64,000 nt of DNA from an uncultured Eubacteriales bacterium (GCA_900551295.1 URVJ01000007.1:40947-104946), one strand, 5' to 3'; positions 53,702 through 63,134 are shown, counted from the stretch's first letter. A program made the numbers and translations. Notes: generated by a model not told the origin, from the letters alone.

Positions 53702-53764
53702 ATAATGTACACTGGATTATTTATGTACTTGTGTGCGTTAAAACAAGTAAAAGGAGTTTTAAAA

Positions 53765-55129
53765 TTGAAAAAGTATGATGTTGTCATAGTCGGCGGAGGA
53801 ATAGGCGGACTTATGACTGCGTACAGTATTCATGAGAACAATAAGGACGCGTCCGTCTGTATACTTGACAGAGGAAACGTCATCGAAAAGAGAACCTGTC
53901 CGATAATAGCCGGAAAAGCGCAGAAGTGCGTTTCGTGCAAATCCTGCGGCATAATGCAGGGTATGGGCGGCTGCGGAGCGTATTCCGACGGAAAGTTTAT
54001 CATTTCGACCGAGTACGGCGGCTGGCTCCCAATGTATCTCGGCGATGAAAAGACCATAGAATATATAGAGAAGCTCGATAAGATACTTATAGCTCACGGA
54101 GCTACCGAAAAGGTATATCTGCCGAGCGACAGAATAAAACTCGAATGTTTAAAGTACGATATGCGTCTTTTGCAGGCTAAGGTAAAGCACCTAGGCACCG
54201 ACGGAAACTTTAAGACAATGCAGCGCCTTATAGAGGAACTCGGCGCATATACCGATATTCATACAAACGTTGACGTTACGGATATAGATACCGATAAGAA
54301 AACGCTTATAACCTCGGACGGCGAATATAACTACGGAAAACTCGTTGTGGCTGTCGGACGCGTGGGCAGCGGCTGGTTTGAAAAGCTGTGCCGCGAAAAG
54401 GGAATACCGGTTGAGAATAATCAGGTCGATATAGGCGTAAGAGTAGAGCTTCCGAGACTTGTATGGCAGGATATTTCACGCGAGATATATGAGCCTAAGG
54501 TTCTCTACCGCACAAAGAAATACGGCGACGTGTGCAGAATGTTCTGTTTCAATGACGGCGGAGAGGTCGTAATGGAAAATTCCGGCGGCATTATGACCGT
54601 CAACGGACACGCAAATTCCGACGAGAGCAAAAAGACAAAGAATTCAAACTTTGCTCTGCTTTCAACCGTAAACTTCACCCAGCCTTTCAATGAGCCGATA
54701 GCATATGCTAAGCATATAGCGCACCTCAGCAATATGGTAAGCGGCGGAGGAGTTATAGTTCAGAAATTCGGCGATCTTATAGGCGGCAAGCGTACAAATG
54801 AGCGCAGAATGGAAAAGAGCACCGTTATACCTACGCTCAAAGCCGTTCCCGGCGACCTTTCGCTTTGCATACCCAAACGCCAGCTTGATAATATAATAGA
54901 GACACTCTATGCAATAAATAATATTGCGCCCGGTACCGCAAATTATGATACGCTGCTTTACGGCGTTGAGGCAAAGTATTATTCCGTAAGACCCAAGTTT
55001 ATAAATTCCGACTTTGAAATCGCCGACGGAATTTACGCGATAGGCGACGGCAGCGGCGTAACAAGAGGACTTTCCCAGGCGGGAGCAATGGGACTTTACG
55101 TCGGAGAAAAGCTCTGTCAGAAGAAGTAA
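53765..55129 (+). CDS. FAD-dependent dehydrogenase
   Basis: The 454-residue flavoprotein starts KKYDVVIVGGGIGGLMTAYS with the FAD loop, continues with an ILDRG turn, a Cys cluster (KAQKCVSCKSCGIMQGMGGC) and GAYSDGKFIIS, and ends in GIYAIGDGSGVTRGLSQAGA. This layout belongs to a large family of uncharacterised dehydrogenases related to HI0933/BaiN-type proteins. The Cys pairs could hold a cofactor or redox disulfide. TTG 53765 was chosen because AAAGGAG lies eight bases before it. It is transcribed just ahead of the NYN gene. Confidence 0.82.
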   Translation: MKKYDVVIVGGGIGGLMTAYSIHENNKDASVCILDRGNVIEKRTCPIIAGKAQKCVSCKSCGIMQGMGGCGAYSDGKFIISTEYGGWLPMYLGDEKTIEYIEKLDKILIAHGATEKVYLPSDRIKLECLKYDMRLLQAKVKHLGTDGNFKTMQRLIEELGAYTDIHTNVDVTDIDTDKKTLITSDGEYNYGKLVVAVGRVGSGWFEKLCREKGIPVENNQVDIGVRVELPRLVWQDISREIYEPKVLYRTKKYGDVCRMFCFNDGGEVVMENSGGIMTVNGHANSDESKKTKNSNFALLSTVNFTQPFNEPIAYAKHIAHLSNMVSGGGVIVQKFGDLIGGKRTNERRMEKSTVIPTLKAVPGDLSLCIPKRQLDNIIETLYAINNIAPGTANYDTLLYGVEAKYYSVRPKFINSDFEIADGIYAIGDGSGVTRGLSQAGAMGLYVGEKLCQKK

Positions 55130-55150
55130 AATATAATATTGAATTTTTCT

Positions 55151-55211
55151 CTGCGCCGTATGTGCGCAATATCCGAAATCTTTTGCTTTTTCGTATATCC
55201 GGCGCGGAGAT
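55151..55211 (+). other. Long imperfect hairpin before the NYN gene
   Basis: CTCTGCGCCG and CGGCGCGGAG close a stem-loop, and inner arms CCGAAA and TTTCG can also pair. No T-run follows, so it is not a standard terminator. Its position just before a putative ribonuclease gene is suggestive only. Confidence 0.4.
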
Positions 55212-55227
55212 GAGAATATAAATACGC

Positions 55228-56043
55228 GTGAAAGGAGGAGTAATTATCAGTATATTCAGCATTTTTTCCGGCAGTTCAAAAAAGAAGAAAGCAGCAGTGT
55301 TTATAGATTACGAACACTGGTATATATCGCTTGACAAAAGCTATCATATAAAGCCGAATATAAAGGATTTTTCGGAAGAGATAAATAAGGAATACGACGT
55401 TACGGAAATGATATTTTTCGGCGACTTTTCAAACCCGTCGCTCAATTCCGAAATGCATAAAATACGAGCCTTTACAAATAAAATAGTCGAAACAAATAAC
55501 GGCGGCGGATTTTATAAAAAAGATTTTACCGATTTTATAATGCTTGACCACATTTACAGAACCGCCTATACCGAAAAGGACATTGACACGTATATAATTT
55601 TTACCGGCGACGGACATTTTTCTTCAGTTGTGCTGTTTTTGAAACAGACCTGCAAAAAGCACGTTGTGGTTTACGGCGTAAAGAACGCGTTTTCGGGACA
55701 GCTCAAACAGACTGCGGACGAGTCGCGAGAGATTCCGACCGAAACCGATAAGCTTCTGCCGTATGAACGCATGATCCTCTCAAATCTGTATACTCTGAGC
55801 CGTGAATACGAAAATCCGCGTGCGTCGTTCAGCAAGACCGTTACGACTGTGTGCGAAAAATTCGATGCCGACGAACTGAACGTCAGACGTGCGCTTGAAA
55901 CGCTTATAAACGAAGGATATGTAATTCAGTACGACGCACAGATAGGTGCAAAAAACGTGCGTCTTATAAAACCCGATTTCGATAAGACCGAAAAAGCCGG
56001 AATTTATAAAAAAGGCAGCACTGTAAACAAAACAGAAAATTAA
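55228..56043 (+). CDS. NYN-domain (PIN-like) protein, possible ribonuclease
   Basis: The up to 271-residue protein has the NYN fold: first acidic site in AVFIDYEHWYISLD, an FFGDFSNPSLN strand and IIFTGDGHFSSVVLFLKQ with the second acidic cluster. A C-terminal winged-helix-like region follows (YERMILSNLYTLSREYENPR, LNVRRALETLINEGYVIQYD). NYN proteins are usually metal-dependent RNases. The start is uncertain: a GTG at 55228 has no good ribosome-binding site, whereas AAAGGAGG at 55231-55238 lies just inside the frame, followed by GTA ATT ATC and no standard start codon. Confidence 0.75.
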   Translation: MKGGVIISIFSIFSGSSKKKKAAVFIDYEHWYISLDKSYHIKPNIKDFSEEINKEYDVTEMIFFGDFSNPSLNSEMHKIRAFTNKIVETNNGGGFYKKDFTDFIMLDHIYRTAYTEKDIDTYIIFTGDGHFSSVVLFLKQTCKKHVVVYGVKNAFSGQLKQTADESREIPTETDKLLPYERMILSNLYTLSREYENPRASFSKTVTTVCEKFDADELNVRRALETLINEGYVIQYDAQIGAKNVRLIKPDFDKTEKAGIYKKGSTVNKTEN

Positions 56044-56082
56044 TCAAAGAAAAGAAAACGACAAAAAGGAGTGGTTGACATT

Positions 56083-57816
56083 ATGAAAAAACTGATGTTG
56101 GGAAATGCCGCGGCTGCAAGAGGTCTTTATGAGGCAGGCTGCCGTTTCGTTTCCAGCTATCCCGGAACTCCCAGTACAGAAATAACGGAATGTGCGGCGG
56201 AGTATAATGAAATCTATGCGGAATGGGCGCCTAACGAAAAGGTGGCGCTTGAAGGCGCTCTCGGCAGCGCGATTTCGGGCGTAAGAGCATTCTGCGCAAT
56301 GAAACACGTAGGACTTAACGTCGCAGCGGATCCGCTGTTTGTAACGGCGTATACGGGAATAAACGCAGGACTTGTAATAGGCGTTGCGGACGATCCGGGT
56401 ATGCACTCGTCCCAGAACGAGCAGGATTCGCGTCATTACGCAATAGCCGCAAAACTCCCGTGCCTCGAACCGTCGGATTCGTCCGAGTGCCTTGAATTTA
56501 CAAAGGCGGCTTTCGATATGGCGGAAAAATTCGACACACCCGTAATAATGAGATTTTCGACGCGTGTTTCTCATTCGCAAAGTATAGTCGCGCTGTCCGA
56601 CAGAACCGAACATGAAACAAAGCCGTATGAAAAAAATCCGGCAAAGTATGTAATGGCGCCGGCAAACGCGATAAAGCGCCACGTTGTAGTCGAAAAGCGT
56701 CTTTCGGATATGGCTGCATGGGCGGATTCATGTCCTTTTAATAAGACCGAGTATCACGATACCAAACTCGGAATTATCTGCGCAGGCAGTACATACGTTT
56801 ACTCAAAGGAAGTTTTCGGCGATAACGCGTCTTATCTGAAGATAGGACTTGTAAATCCTCTGCCGGATAACCTTATACGCGACTTCTGTTCAAAGGTTGA
56901 GCGCGTAATTGTTGTTGAGGAACTCGATCCGGTAATCGAAACTCACGTTAAGGCAATGGGCATAAAGTGCGACGGCAAAAATCTGCTTCCCGTGCTTTCC
57001 GAATTCTCGCAGGAGATCATCGCAAAGTGCGTAAACGGCACAGAGCCCAAATTTGTAAGCCTTGACGAGGATATACCCGTAAGACCTCCCGTTATGTGTC
57101 CGGGATGTCCGCACAGAGGACTGTTTTTCGTTCTCAAAAAGCTCGGCGTTACCGTAAGCGGAGATATAGGGTGCTATACTCTCGGTTCTGCGCCGCCCTT
57201 GTGCGCCGTTGATTCAACGCTCTGCATGGGCGCGTCGATTTCGGGACTTCACGGCATGAATAAGTGCGGTGGAATAGATCCCAAAAAGTCGGTTGCGGTA
57301 ATAGGCGACTCGACATTCGCACATTCCGGCGTTACGGGACTCATGAACATGGTCTATAATAAGGCTGTTTCAACAGTAATTATTTCCGATAACAGCATAA
57401 CCGGCATGACCGGACATCAGCAGAACCCGACGACAGGCAAGACGCTGAAGGGCGAGACTACATATCAGATAAAAATTGAAAAGATATGCGAGGCGTTCGG
57501 CATAAAGGACGTTAAGATCATAGATCCCAACGAAATAAAGCTTCTCGAAGCCGGAATAAAGGATTCGCTCGGAAGAGACGAGGTTTCTGTAATAATTGCG
57601 CGCAGACCCTGCGTACTTCTCAAAGAAGTCAAAAAGGATAAATACTTTACCGTAAACTCCGATAAGTGCCGTAAATGCGGCGCGTGCATGAAGATAGGCT
57701 GTCCTGCGATAAGCATGACCGAAAACGGCGCGGTCATAGATGAAACGCTCTGCACCGGCTGCGAACTCTGCGAAAAGATGTGCGCGTTTGGCTGCATGGA
57801 AGTAAAGTCAAGATAA
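56083..57816 (+). CDS. iorA: Indolepyruvate:ferredoxin oxidoreductase, alpha subunit
   Basis: It oxidatively decarboxylates arylpyruvates to aryl-acetyl-CoA with ferredoxin as acceptor. The 577-residue protein has the N-terminal pyrimidine-binding domain (SSYPGTPSTEITE, WAPNEKVALEGALGSAISGV), the TPP site (CPGCPHRGLF, GDIGCYTLG, GDSTFAHSGVTGL, DNSITGMTGHQ) and two C-terminal [4Fe-4S] motifs (CRKCGACMKIGCP, CTGCELCEKMCAFGC). ATG 56083 follows AAAAGGAG at a spacing of 11. The beta subunit gene follows at once. Confidence 0.95.
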   Translation: MKKLMLGNAAAARGLYEAGCRFVSSYPGTPSTEITECAAEYNEIYAEWAPNEKVALEGALGSAISGVRAFCAMKHVGLNVAADPLFVTAYTGINAGLVIGVADDPGMHSSQNEQDSRHYAIAAKLPCLEPSDSSECLEFTKAAFDMAEKFDTPVIMRFSTRVSHSQSIVALSDRTEHETKPYEKNPAKYVMAPANAIKRHVVVEKRLSDMAAWADSCPFNKTEYHDTKLGIICAGSTYVYSKEVFGDNASYLKIGLVNPLPDNLIRDFCSKVERVIVVEELDPVIETHVKAMGIKCDGKNLLPVLSEFSQEIIAKCVNGTEPKFVSLDEDIPVRPPVMCPGCPHRGLFFVLKKLGVTVSGDIGCYTLGSAPPLCAVDSTLCMGASISGLHGMNKCGGIDPKKSVAVIGDSTFAHSGVTGLMNMVYNKAVSTVIISDNSITGMTGHQQNPTTGKTLKGETTYQIKIEKICEAFGIKDVKIIDPNEIKLLEAGIKDSLGRDEVSVIIARRPCVLLKEVKKDKYFTVNSDKCRKCGACMKIGCPAISMTENGAVIDETLCTGCELCEKMCAFGCMEVKSR

Positions 57817-57830
57817 GGAGGACGCGGAAA

Positions 57831-58409
57831 ATGAATAATACCACAAACATAATGATAACCGGCGTCGGCGGACAGGGAACCCTGCTTGCGAGCCGTATTT
57901 TGGGAAACGCGTTTATATCTCTCGGATATGACGTCAAAGTCTCAGAGGTTCACGGAATGAGCCAGAGAGGCGGCTCGGTCGTTACATACGTAAAATACGG
58001 TAAGGAGGTTTTCAGTCCGGTAATATGCAGAGGCGAGGCGGATTTTCTGCTTTCGTTTGAGCTTTGCGAGACCGCAAGATACCTGCCGTATCTCAAAAAG
58101 GGCGGTATAGTCGTAACAAGCACGCAGAAGATCAATCCCATGCCCGTAATCATGGGAGCTGCAAAATATCCCGAAGATATTATCGGAAAAATACAGTCAA
58201 AGGGCGTAAAGCTCATGTATGCCGACGCATTGCAGCTTGCAGAGGAGTGCGGTTCGTCAAAGGCGGCAAACGTCGTTCTTATAGGAATGTTTGCAAAGCA
58301 CTCGGATATTGATAAAAAGGTATTTCTTGACGCGGTTGACGCGTGCGTTCCGGAAAAATTCAAGGAGCTTAACAGAAAAGCCTTTGAAGCGGGATATTCG
58401 CTTGACTGA
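57831..58409 (+). CDS. iorB: Indolepyruvate:ferredoxin oxidoreductase, beta subunit
   Basis: The 192-residue protein is the gamma/beta-type subunit of 2-oxoacid:ferredoxin oxidoreductases, with MITGVGGQGTLLASRILGNA, SEVHGMSQRGGSVVTYVKYG and the helix AANVVLIGMFAKHSD. It forms a complex with IorA, whose gene ends 14 bases earlier. AAGGAGG precedes ATG 57831. Products would be phenylacetyl-, 4-hydroxyphenylacetyl- or indoleacetyl-CoA from Phe, Tyr or Trp. Confidence 0.94.
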   Translation: MNNTTNIMITGVGGQGTLLASRILGNAFISLGYDVKVSEVHGMSQRGGSVVTYVKYGKEVFSPVICRGEADFLLSFELCETARYLPYLKKGGIVVTSTQKINPMPVIMGAAKYPEDIIGKIQSKGVKLMYADALQLAEECGSSKAANVVLIGMFAKHSDIDKKVFLDAVDACVPEKFKELNRKAFEAGYSLD

Positions 58410-58454
58410 AGATTAATTAAAGGCATATTTTGCCGATAGGACGGTAAAAACGAA

Positions 58455-59762
58455 ATGAGCAACTATTTCAATAAGGAAATCGAAACGGCAAACAGAGAAA
58501 CGCTTGAAAAAATACAGTCCGAAAGACTTGTAAATACAGTAAAGCGCGTATATGACAACGTCGAACTGTACAGAAAAAGAATGGACGAGGCAGGAATAAA
58601 GCCCGAAGACATAAAGAGCGTAAAGGATCTTTCAAAGCTGCCCTTTACATATAAGCAGGATCTTCGCGACACATATCCTTACGGAATGTTTGCCTGCCCA
58701 ATGAAAGAGGTAGTCAGAATCCATGCCTCAAGCGGAACGACCGGCAGACAGACCGTTGTCGGATACACAAAGAACGATATCGATATGTGGGCAACCTGTA
58801 TTGCAAGAGCGCTGAGTGCAGCGGGCGCGACAGATGAAGATTTTATCCATATTTCATACGGCTACGGACTTTTCACCGGAGGACTCGGCGCGCATTACGG
58901 CGCTGAAAAACTCGGCGCTGCGGTAATACCTGCCGCAACCGGAAATACGCGCAGACAGCTTCAGATATTCAAGGACTTCGGTTCGACGATACTGTGCTGT
59001 ACACCGTCGTATGCAATGTACCTTGCCGACAGCCTGTCGGAATACGGTCTTACAAAGGACGACCTTAAACTCAAAGCCGGCGTTTTCGGCGCAGAGCCGT
59101 GGACTGAGAATATGAGAGCGCAGATAGAGGAAGAACTCGGAATAAAGGCGTTCGATATATACGGACTTTCAGAGGTTGCGGGTCCCGGCGTCGCATTCGA
59201 CTGCGAGTGCCAGAACGGTATGCATATAAACGAAGATAATTTCATACCCGAAATTATAGACAGCGAAACCGGTGAGGTGCTTCCCGACGGAGAGACCGGA
59301 GAGCTTGTGTTTACCTGTGTTTCAAAAGAGGCTCTGCCGCTTATCAGATACAGAACCAAGGATATAACCTCTCTTACGCATTGTAAGTGCGGCTGCGGAA
59401 GAACTCTCGTCAGAATGAACAGAGTAACGGGACGTGCGGACGATATGCTTATAATCCGCGGAGTAAACGTGTTCCCGTCGCAGGTTGAATCGGTAATCCT
59501 TACCATTAAAGAAGCGGCGCCTTACTATCAGCTTGTCGTTGACAGAAAGAACAATCTCGATACGCTTGAAGTAAGAGTGGAGATGAACGAGCAGATATTC
59601 TCGGACAGCGTAAAGACCATAGAAAAAGTCGAGCAGGAGATAAGAAAGAAGCTTGACAGCGTTCTCGGAATTACCGCAAAGGTAACGCTTGTCGAACCCG
59701 GTTCGATAGAACGCAGCGAAGGCAAAGCAAAGCGCGTAATAGATAAACGCGTGCTTGACTGA
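58455..59762 (+). CDS. paaK: Phenylacetate-CoA ligase (aryl-acetate-CoA ligase)
   Basis: The 435-residue adenylate-forming enzyme has HASSGTTGRQTVVGYT (ATP loop), FGAEPWTENMR, DIYGLSEVAGPGVAFDC, RYRTKDITSL and VTGRADDMLIIRGVNVFPSQ. Next to iorAB in anaerobes this enzyme is thought to run in reverse: aryl-acetyl-CoA plus AMP or ADP yields the free acid and ATP, ending amino-acid fermentation. That direction is inferred from context. Its stop overlaps no gene, and the ACT-domain gene follows 16 bases later. Confidence 0.94.
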   Translation: MSNYFNKEIETANRETLEKIQSERLVNTVKRVYDNVELYRKRMDEAGIKPEDIKSVKDLSKLPFTYKQDLRDTYPYGMFACPMKEVVRIHASSGTTGRQTVVGYTKNDIDMWATCIARALSAAGATDEDFIHISYGYGLFTGGLGAHYGAEKLGAAVIPAATGNTRRQLQIFKDFGSTILCCTPSYAMYLADSLSEYGLTKDDLKLKAGVFGAEPWTENMRAQIEEELGIKAFDIYGLSEVAGPGVAFDCECQNGMHINEDNFIPEIIDSETGEVLPDGETGELVFTCVSKEALPLIRYRTKDITSLTHCKCGCGRTLVRMNRVTGRADDMLIIRGVNVFPSQVESVILTIKEAAPYYQLVVDRKNNLDTLEVRVEMNEQIFSDSVKTIEKVEQEIRKKLDSVLGITAKVTLVEPGSIERSEGKAKRVIDKRVLD

Positions 59763-59778
59763 ATTCGGAGGTAGAAAG

Positions 59779-60198
59779 ATGATTATAAAACAGGTATCGG
59801 TTTTTGTTGAAAACAGACCGGGCAGACTTTCGGAGATCGTTGATATTTTGGCTAAGAACGGCGTAAACATGAGAGCGCTGTCTATTGCGGACACAATGGA
59901 TTTCGGAATACTCAGAATTATCGTAGATGAGCCTGATAAGGTAATGCTTATGCTCCGTGAAAACAAGATAACCGCGACTGCCGCGGACGTGCTTGCGGTA
60001 AGGCTTGAAGATAAGCCGGGAGCATTGTCCGAACTTCTCGGTGCGCTTGCGAAGGAGGGCATTTCTGTCGAGTATATCTATGCCTTTGTGGCAAGACAGG
60101 ACGACGGTGCGGCATATGTCGTTATCAGAGTCGAGGACAATGATAAGGCGCAGCAGGTCGTTGAAAAGCTCGGATTTTCAGGCATAGAAAAAATATGA
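59779..60198 (+). CDS. Tandem ACT-domain amino-acid-binding protein
   Basis: The 139-residue protein consists of two ACT domains (VSVFVENRPGRLSEIVDILA, then VRLEDKPGALSELLGALAKE). Small double-ACT proteins commonly sit behind paaK in iorAB clusters and may sense aromatic amino acids or regulate the ligase; the exact role is unknown. ATG 59779 follows GGAGGTAG. Confidence 0.9.
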   Translation: MIIKQVSVFVENRPGRLSEIVDILAKNGVNMRALSIADTMDFGILRIIVDEPDKVMLMLRENKITATAADVLAVRLEDKPGALSELLGALAKEGISVEYIYAFVARQDDGAAYVVIRVEDNDKAQQVVEKLGFSGIEKI

Positions 60199-60245
60199 TT
60201 TTGCGGCACGGTTGGGATATACCGTGCCTTTTTGGGAGAATAGCA

Positions 60246-61253
60246 ATGAGTATTCGTACAGAGGTGTACTGTTTCTTTTATGAATTGTATTATTTTCTTA
60301 CAAGAAATCCGAAAGCCGCGCTGAACAGATACGGCGTCCCGTTTGAATATAAGGCAGATGGGAAAAGCCTTGAAAGACAGATGAAAAAATGCCTCTTTGA
60401 CTACGGAATGTGCTACGAAGAATTTATGCTGTATGACTGTGCCGGAAAAAGCAAAGAATATCTTGAACGGTTTGTCACCGAAATAGGCAGACGGCGGTAT
60501 TTCGACAAGTATAACGATTCTTCCGAGAAAAAGCTTTTTCACGATAAATACGCACTTTATGAAAAATTCGGTGCATATTATAAGCGCGAGGTCATAAGCG
60601 TAAACGGAAAGCGCGATTTCGAGAAATTCCGCGATTTTGCGCAGCGTCATGAAAGCTTTATTGTAAAACCCAATTCGTCCTCCTGCGGTCACGGCGTTGG
60701 AATTTATACAAAAAGCGGCTTTGAAAGTACGGAATCAATGTTTGAATTGCTGTTTAAAGGCGGGAAATACGTCTGCGAACAGCTTGTGCGGCAGCCCGAG
60801 TTCTTTTCGAGGTTCAATGCGTCGTCGCTCAATACCGTAAGATTTGTGAGCGATCCGACGGGACGGAATGTTCCTGCGTTCACGCCTTTTTTCAGAATGG
60901 GACGGCGCGGAAAAGCCGCCGATAACGCCGGAGTCGGAGGATTGTTCGTTTCGGTTGGCAGAGAAACGGGACGGCTCGGAAGTATCGCACGCGATGAAAA
61001 CGGCGGATATTACAGGGAGCATCCCGACAGCAAGGTTGTGTTCGGCGGCGAGATGTTGCCGGAGTGGGAGAAGGCAAAGGAACTTGCCGAGGTACTTCAG
61101 AGCAAGGTAAAATCAAGGCTTATCGGCTGGGATCTTGCGTATGACGCGGAAAAAGGCTGGGTAATGATAGAAGGCAATTACAGGGGGCAGTTTGTGTGTC
61201 AGCAAAGCTGTCTTGCAAAGCAAATGTCAAAAAAAGGAAGGTGTAAAAAATGA
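60246..61253 (+). CDS. ATP-grasp protein of the sugar-transfer-associated family
   Basis: The 335-residue protein has an ATP-grasp fold: the Lys strand FIVKPNSSSCGHGVGIY, EQLVRQPEFFSRFNASSLNT, NTVRFVSDPTGR, GVGGLFVSVG and IGWDLAYDAEKGWVMIEGNY at the metal site. Related proteins occur in capsule and glycan clusters, but the substrate is unknown. GGGAGAATA lies before ATG 60246. Its stop overlaps the start of pncB by four bases, so the two are coupled. Confidence 0.8.
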   Translation: MSIRTEVYCFFYELYYFLTRNPKAALNRYGVPFEYKADGKSLERQMKKCLFDYGMCYEEFMLYDCAGKSKEYLERFVTEIGRRRYFDKYNDSSEKKLFHDKYALYEKFGAYYKREVISVNGKRDFEKFRDFAQRHESFIVKPNSSSCGHGVGIYTKSGFESTESMFELLFKGGKYVCEQLVRQPEFFSRFNASSLNTVRFVSDPTGRNVPAFTPFFRMGRRGKAADNAGVGGLFVSVGRETGRLGSIARDENGGYYREHPDSKVVFGGEMLPEWEKAKELAEVLQSKVKSRLIGWDLAYDAEKGWVMIEGNYRGQFVCQQSCLAKQMSKKGRCKK

Positions 61254-62680
61254 CTGAAAGAAATCTGACAATGCTCTGCGACTTTTATGAGCTTACAATG
61301 GGCAACGGATATTTTCAAAACGGTTTTTACAAGAGAAAGACATATTTTGACGTGTTTTTCAGAAAAGTTCCCGACGGCGGCGGATATGCCATTGCCGCAG
61401 GACTTGAACAGGTCATAGATTATATAAAGGACCTGCATTTTACCAAGGAAAACATAGAATTTCTGCGCACAAAAAAGATTTTTTCCGAAGATTTTCTGAA
61501 ATATCTTGAGAACTTCAGATTTTCGGGCGATATTTATGCAGTGCCCGAAGGCACACCGGCATTTCCGTATGAGCCTATACTTACCGTATGCGCTCCGGCA
61601 ATCGAGGCACAGCTTGTCGAAACATATATCCTACTTGCGATAAATCATCAGTCGCTTATCGCAACCAAGGCAAGCAGAATAGTAAGAGCGGCGGACGGAA
61701 GAGCTGTCACCGAATTCGGTTCAAGACGCGCACAGGGCGCCGACGCTGCGATAATCGGAGCGAGAGCCGCGTATATCGGCGGCTGCAATGGTACGGCGTG
61801 CGTGCTGACAGATGAAATGTACGGAGTTCCGGCAGGCGGAACAATGGCGCATTCGTGGGTGCAGATGTTTGACAACGAATACGAAGCGTTCAAGACGTAT
61901 TGCGAGATATATCCCAATAAGCCGATTTTGCTTGTGGATACTTACAATACGCTTAAAAGCGGAATACCGACGGCAATACGCGTGTTTAACGAAATGGGAA
62001 TAAAGGACGGCGGAATACGCCTTGATTCCGGCGATATCGCGTATCTTTCAAAGAAAGCGCGCAAAATGCTTGATGATGCCGGACTTACACATTGCCGTAT
62101 AATTGCGTCGAACGCACTTGACGAATATCTTATCAGAGATTTGTTAAGGCAGGGTGCGTGCGTTGATTCGTTCGGTGTCGGCGAGTGTCTTATTACGTCG
62201 CGCAGCACGCCTATTTTCGGGTGTGTATATAAGCTTGCCGCGGTTGAGGACGAAAACGGAAATATTATTCCTAAGATAAAAATAAGCGAAAACACCGCTA
62301 AGATAACCAATCCGCATTTTAAAAAGCTGTACAGATATTATGACAGAAATACCGGCAAGGCTCTTGCAGATGAAATCTGCCTTTATGACGAGGTTGTTGA
62401 CGACACAAAGCCGCACACTATTTTCGATCCTGCCGAAACGTGGAAGACCAAGGAACTTTACGATTTTGTCGCAAAGGATATCCGCGTAACCGTGTTCAAG
62501 GACGGAAATCTTGTCTATAATCCTCCGGAACTTTCCGATATTCAGAAGTATTGCAAGGAACAGATAGATCTGCTTTGGGACGAAGTAAAACGCTTTGAAA
62601 ATCCTCATACCTATTATGTCGATCTCTCGCAAAAACTCTGGAACATCAAAGACGAACTCCTCAGAAAAGCCAAGGCATAG
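61250..62680 (+). CDS. pncB: Nicotinate phosphoribosyltransferase
   Basis: It makes nicotinate mononucleotide from nicotinate and PRPP in NAD salvage. The 476-residue protein shows MLCDFYELTMGNGYF, FFRKVPDGGGYAIAAGL, FGSRRAQGADAAIIGARAAY, GTMAHSWVQMF, LVDTYNTLKSG, RLDSGDIAYLSKKAR and SFGVGECLITS, all family signatures, and has normal length. ATG lies in an ATGA overlap with the ATP-grasp gene. Confidence 0.95.
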   Translation: MTERNLTMLCDFYELTMGNGYFQNGFYKRKTYFDVFFRKVPDGGGYAIAAGLEQVIDYIKDLHFTKENIEFLRTKKIFSEDFLKYLENFRFSGDIYAVPEGTPAFPYEPILTVCAPAIEAQLVETYILLAINHQSLIATKASRIVRAADGRAVTEFGSRRAQGADAAIIGARAAYIGGCNGTACVLTDEMYGVPAGGTMAHSWVQMFDNEYEAFKTYCEIYPNKPILLVDTYNTLKSGIPTAIRVFNEMGIKDGGIRLDSGDIAYLSKKARKMLDDAGLTHCRIIASNALDEYLIRDLLRQGACVDSFGVGECLITSRSTPIFGCVYKLAAVEDENGNIIPKIKISENTAKITNPHFKKLYRYYDRNTGKALADEICLYDEVVDDTKPHTIFDPAETWKTKELYDFVAKDIRVTVFKDGNLVYNPPELSDIQKYCKEQIDLLWDEVKRFENPHTYYVDLSQKLWNIKDELLRKAKA

Positions 62681-63105
62681 TTACACTTGCGCACGTTAAG
62701 AGAGCGCGACTTTTTCGATTCCGAAAAGAGGGTGTAAAAGGTTGCACTTTGAAGAAAGTAAGTCATTTCCGCCCAAAACAACCCAAAATCAGCCAAACGC
62801 AAAACATCTTTCGGATTTTCTCCGTAGAAAAGCGTCAGTACAAAGTCGCACTTTGAAGAAAGTAATCCGTTTCCGCCCAAAAACAAGTAATATGCATAAA
62901 AAGAGCATTAAAAACATAGGTAACCCCAATATGTGGTAGTCGAATAGTGTAGCGTAAGTATATGTGTAAATATGAAAAAAAGCGGTAGAAAAGCGGCAGA
63001 AAACAGGAATAAAAACACACATACAAAAGAGGGCGAAAAAAAGAGACAAAAAGTGTGCAAAACAACGAAGTTGGGGATAAGAAGGTAAAAAAAGACAAAA
63101 AAGAG
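62681..63105 (+). other. Gene-free A-rich region upstream of the rRNA promoters
   Basis: No gene is supported. TTACAC at 62682 and GTGTAA at 62732 could close a large hairpin after pncB. A direct repeat of 18 bases follows (listed apart). The rest is A-rich and lacks features. Confidence 0.5.
62744..62884 (+). repeat. Direct repeat pair upstream of the rRNA operon
   Basis: GCACTTTGAAGAAAGTAA occurs at 62744-62761 and again at 62848-62865, each followed within a few bases by TTTCCGCCCAAAA. The two units are 104 bases apart. Confidence 0.75.
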
Positions 63106-63134
63106 TTGACAAAGAGGGAAGAAAGTGATAGAAT
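63106..63134 (+). promoter_or_regulatory. rRNA promoter P1
   Basis: TTGACA at 63106-63111 and TAGAAT at 63129-63134 with a 17-base spacer. Confidence 0.75.
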
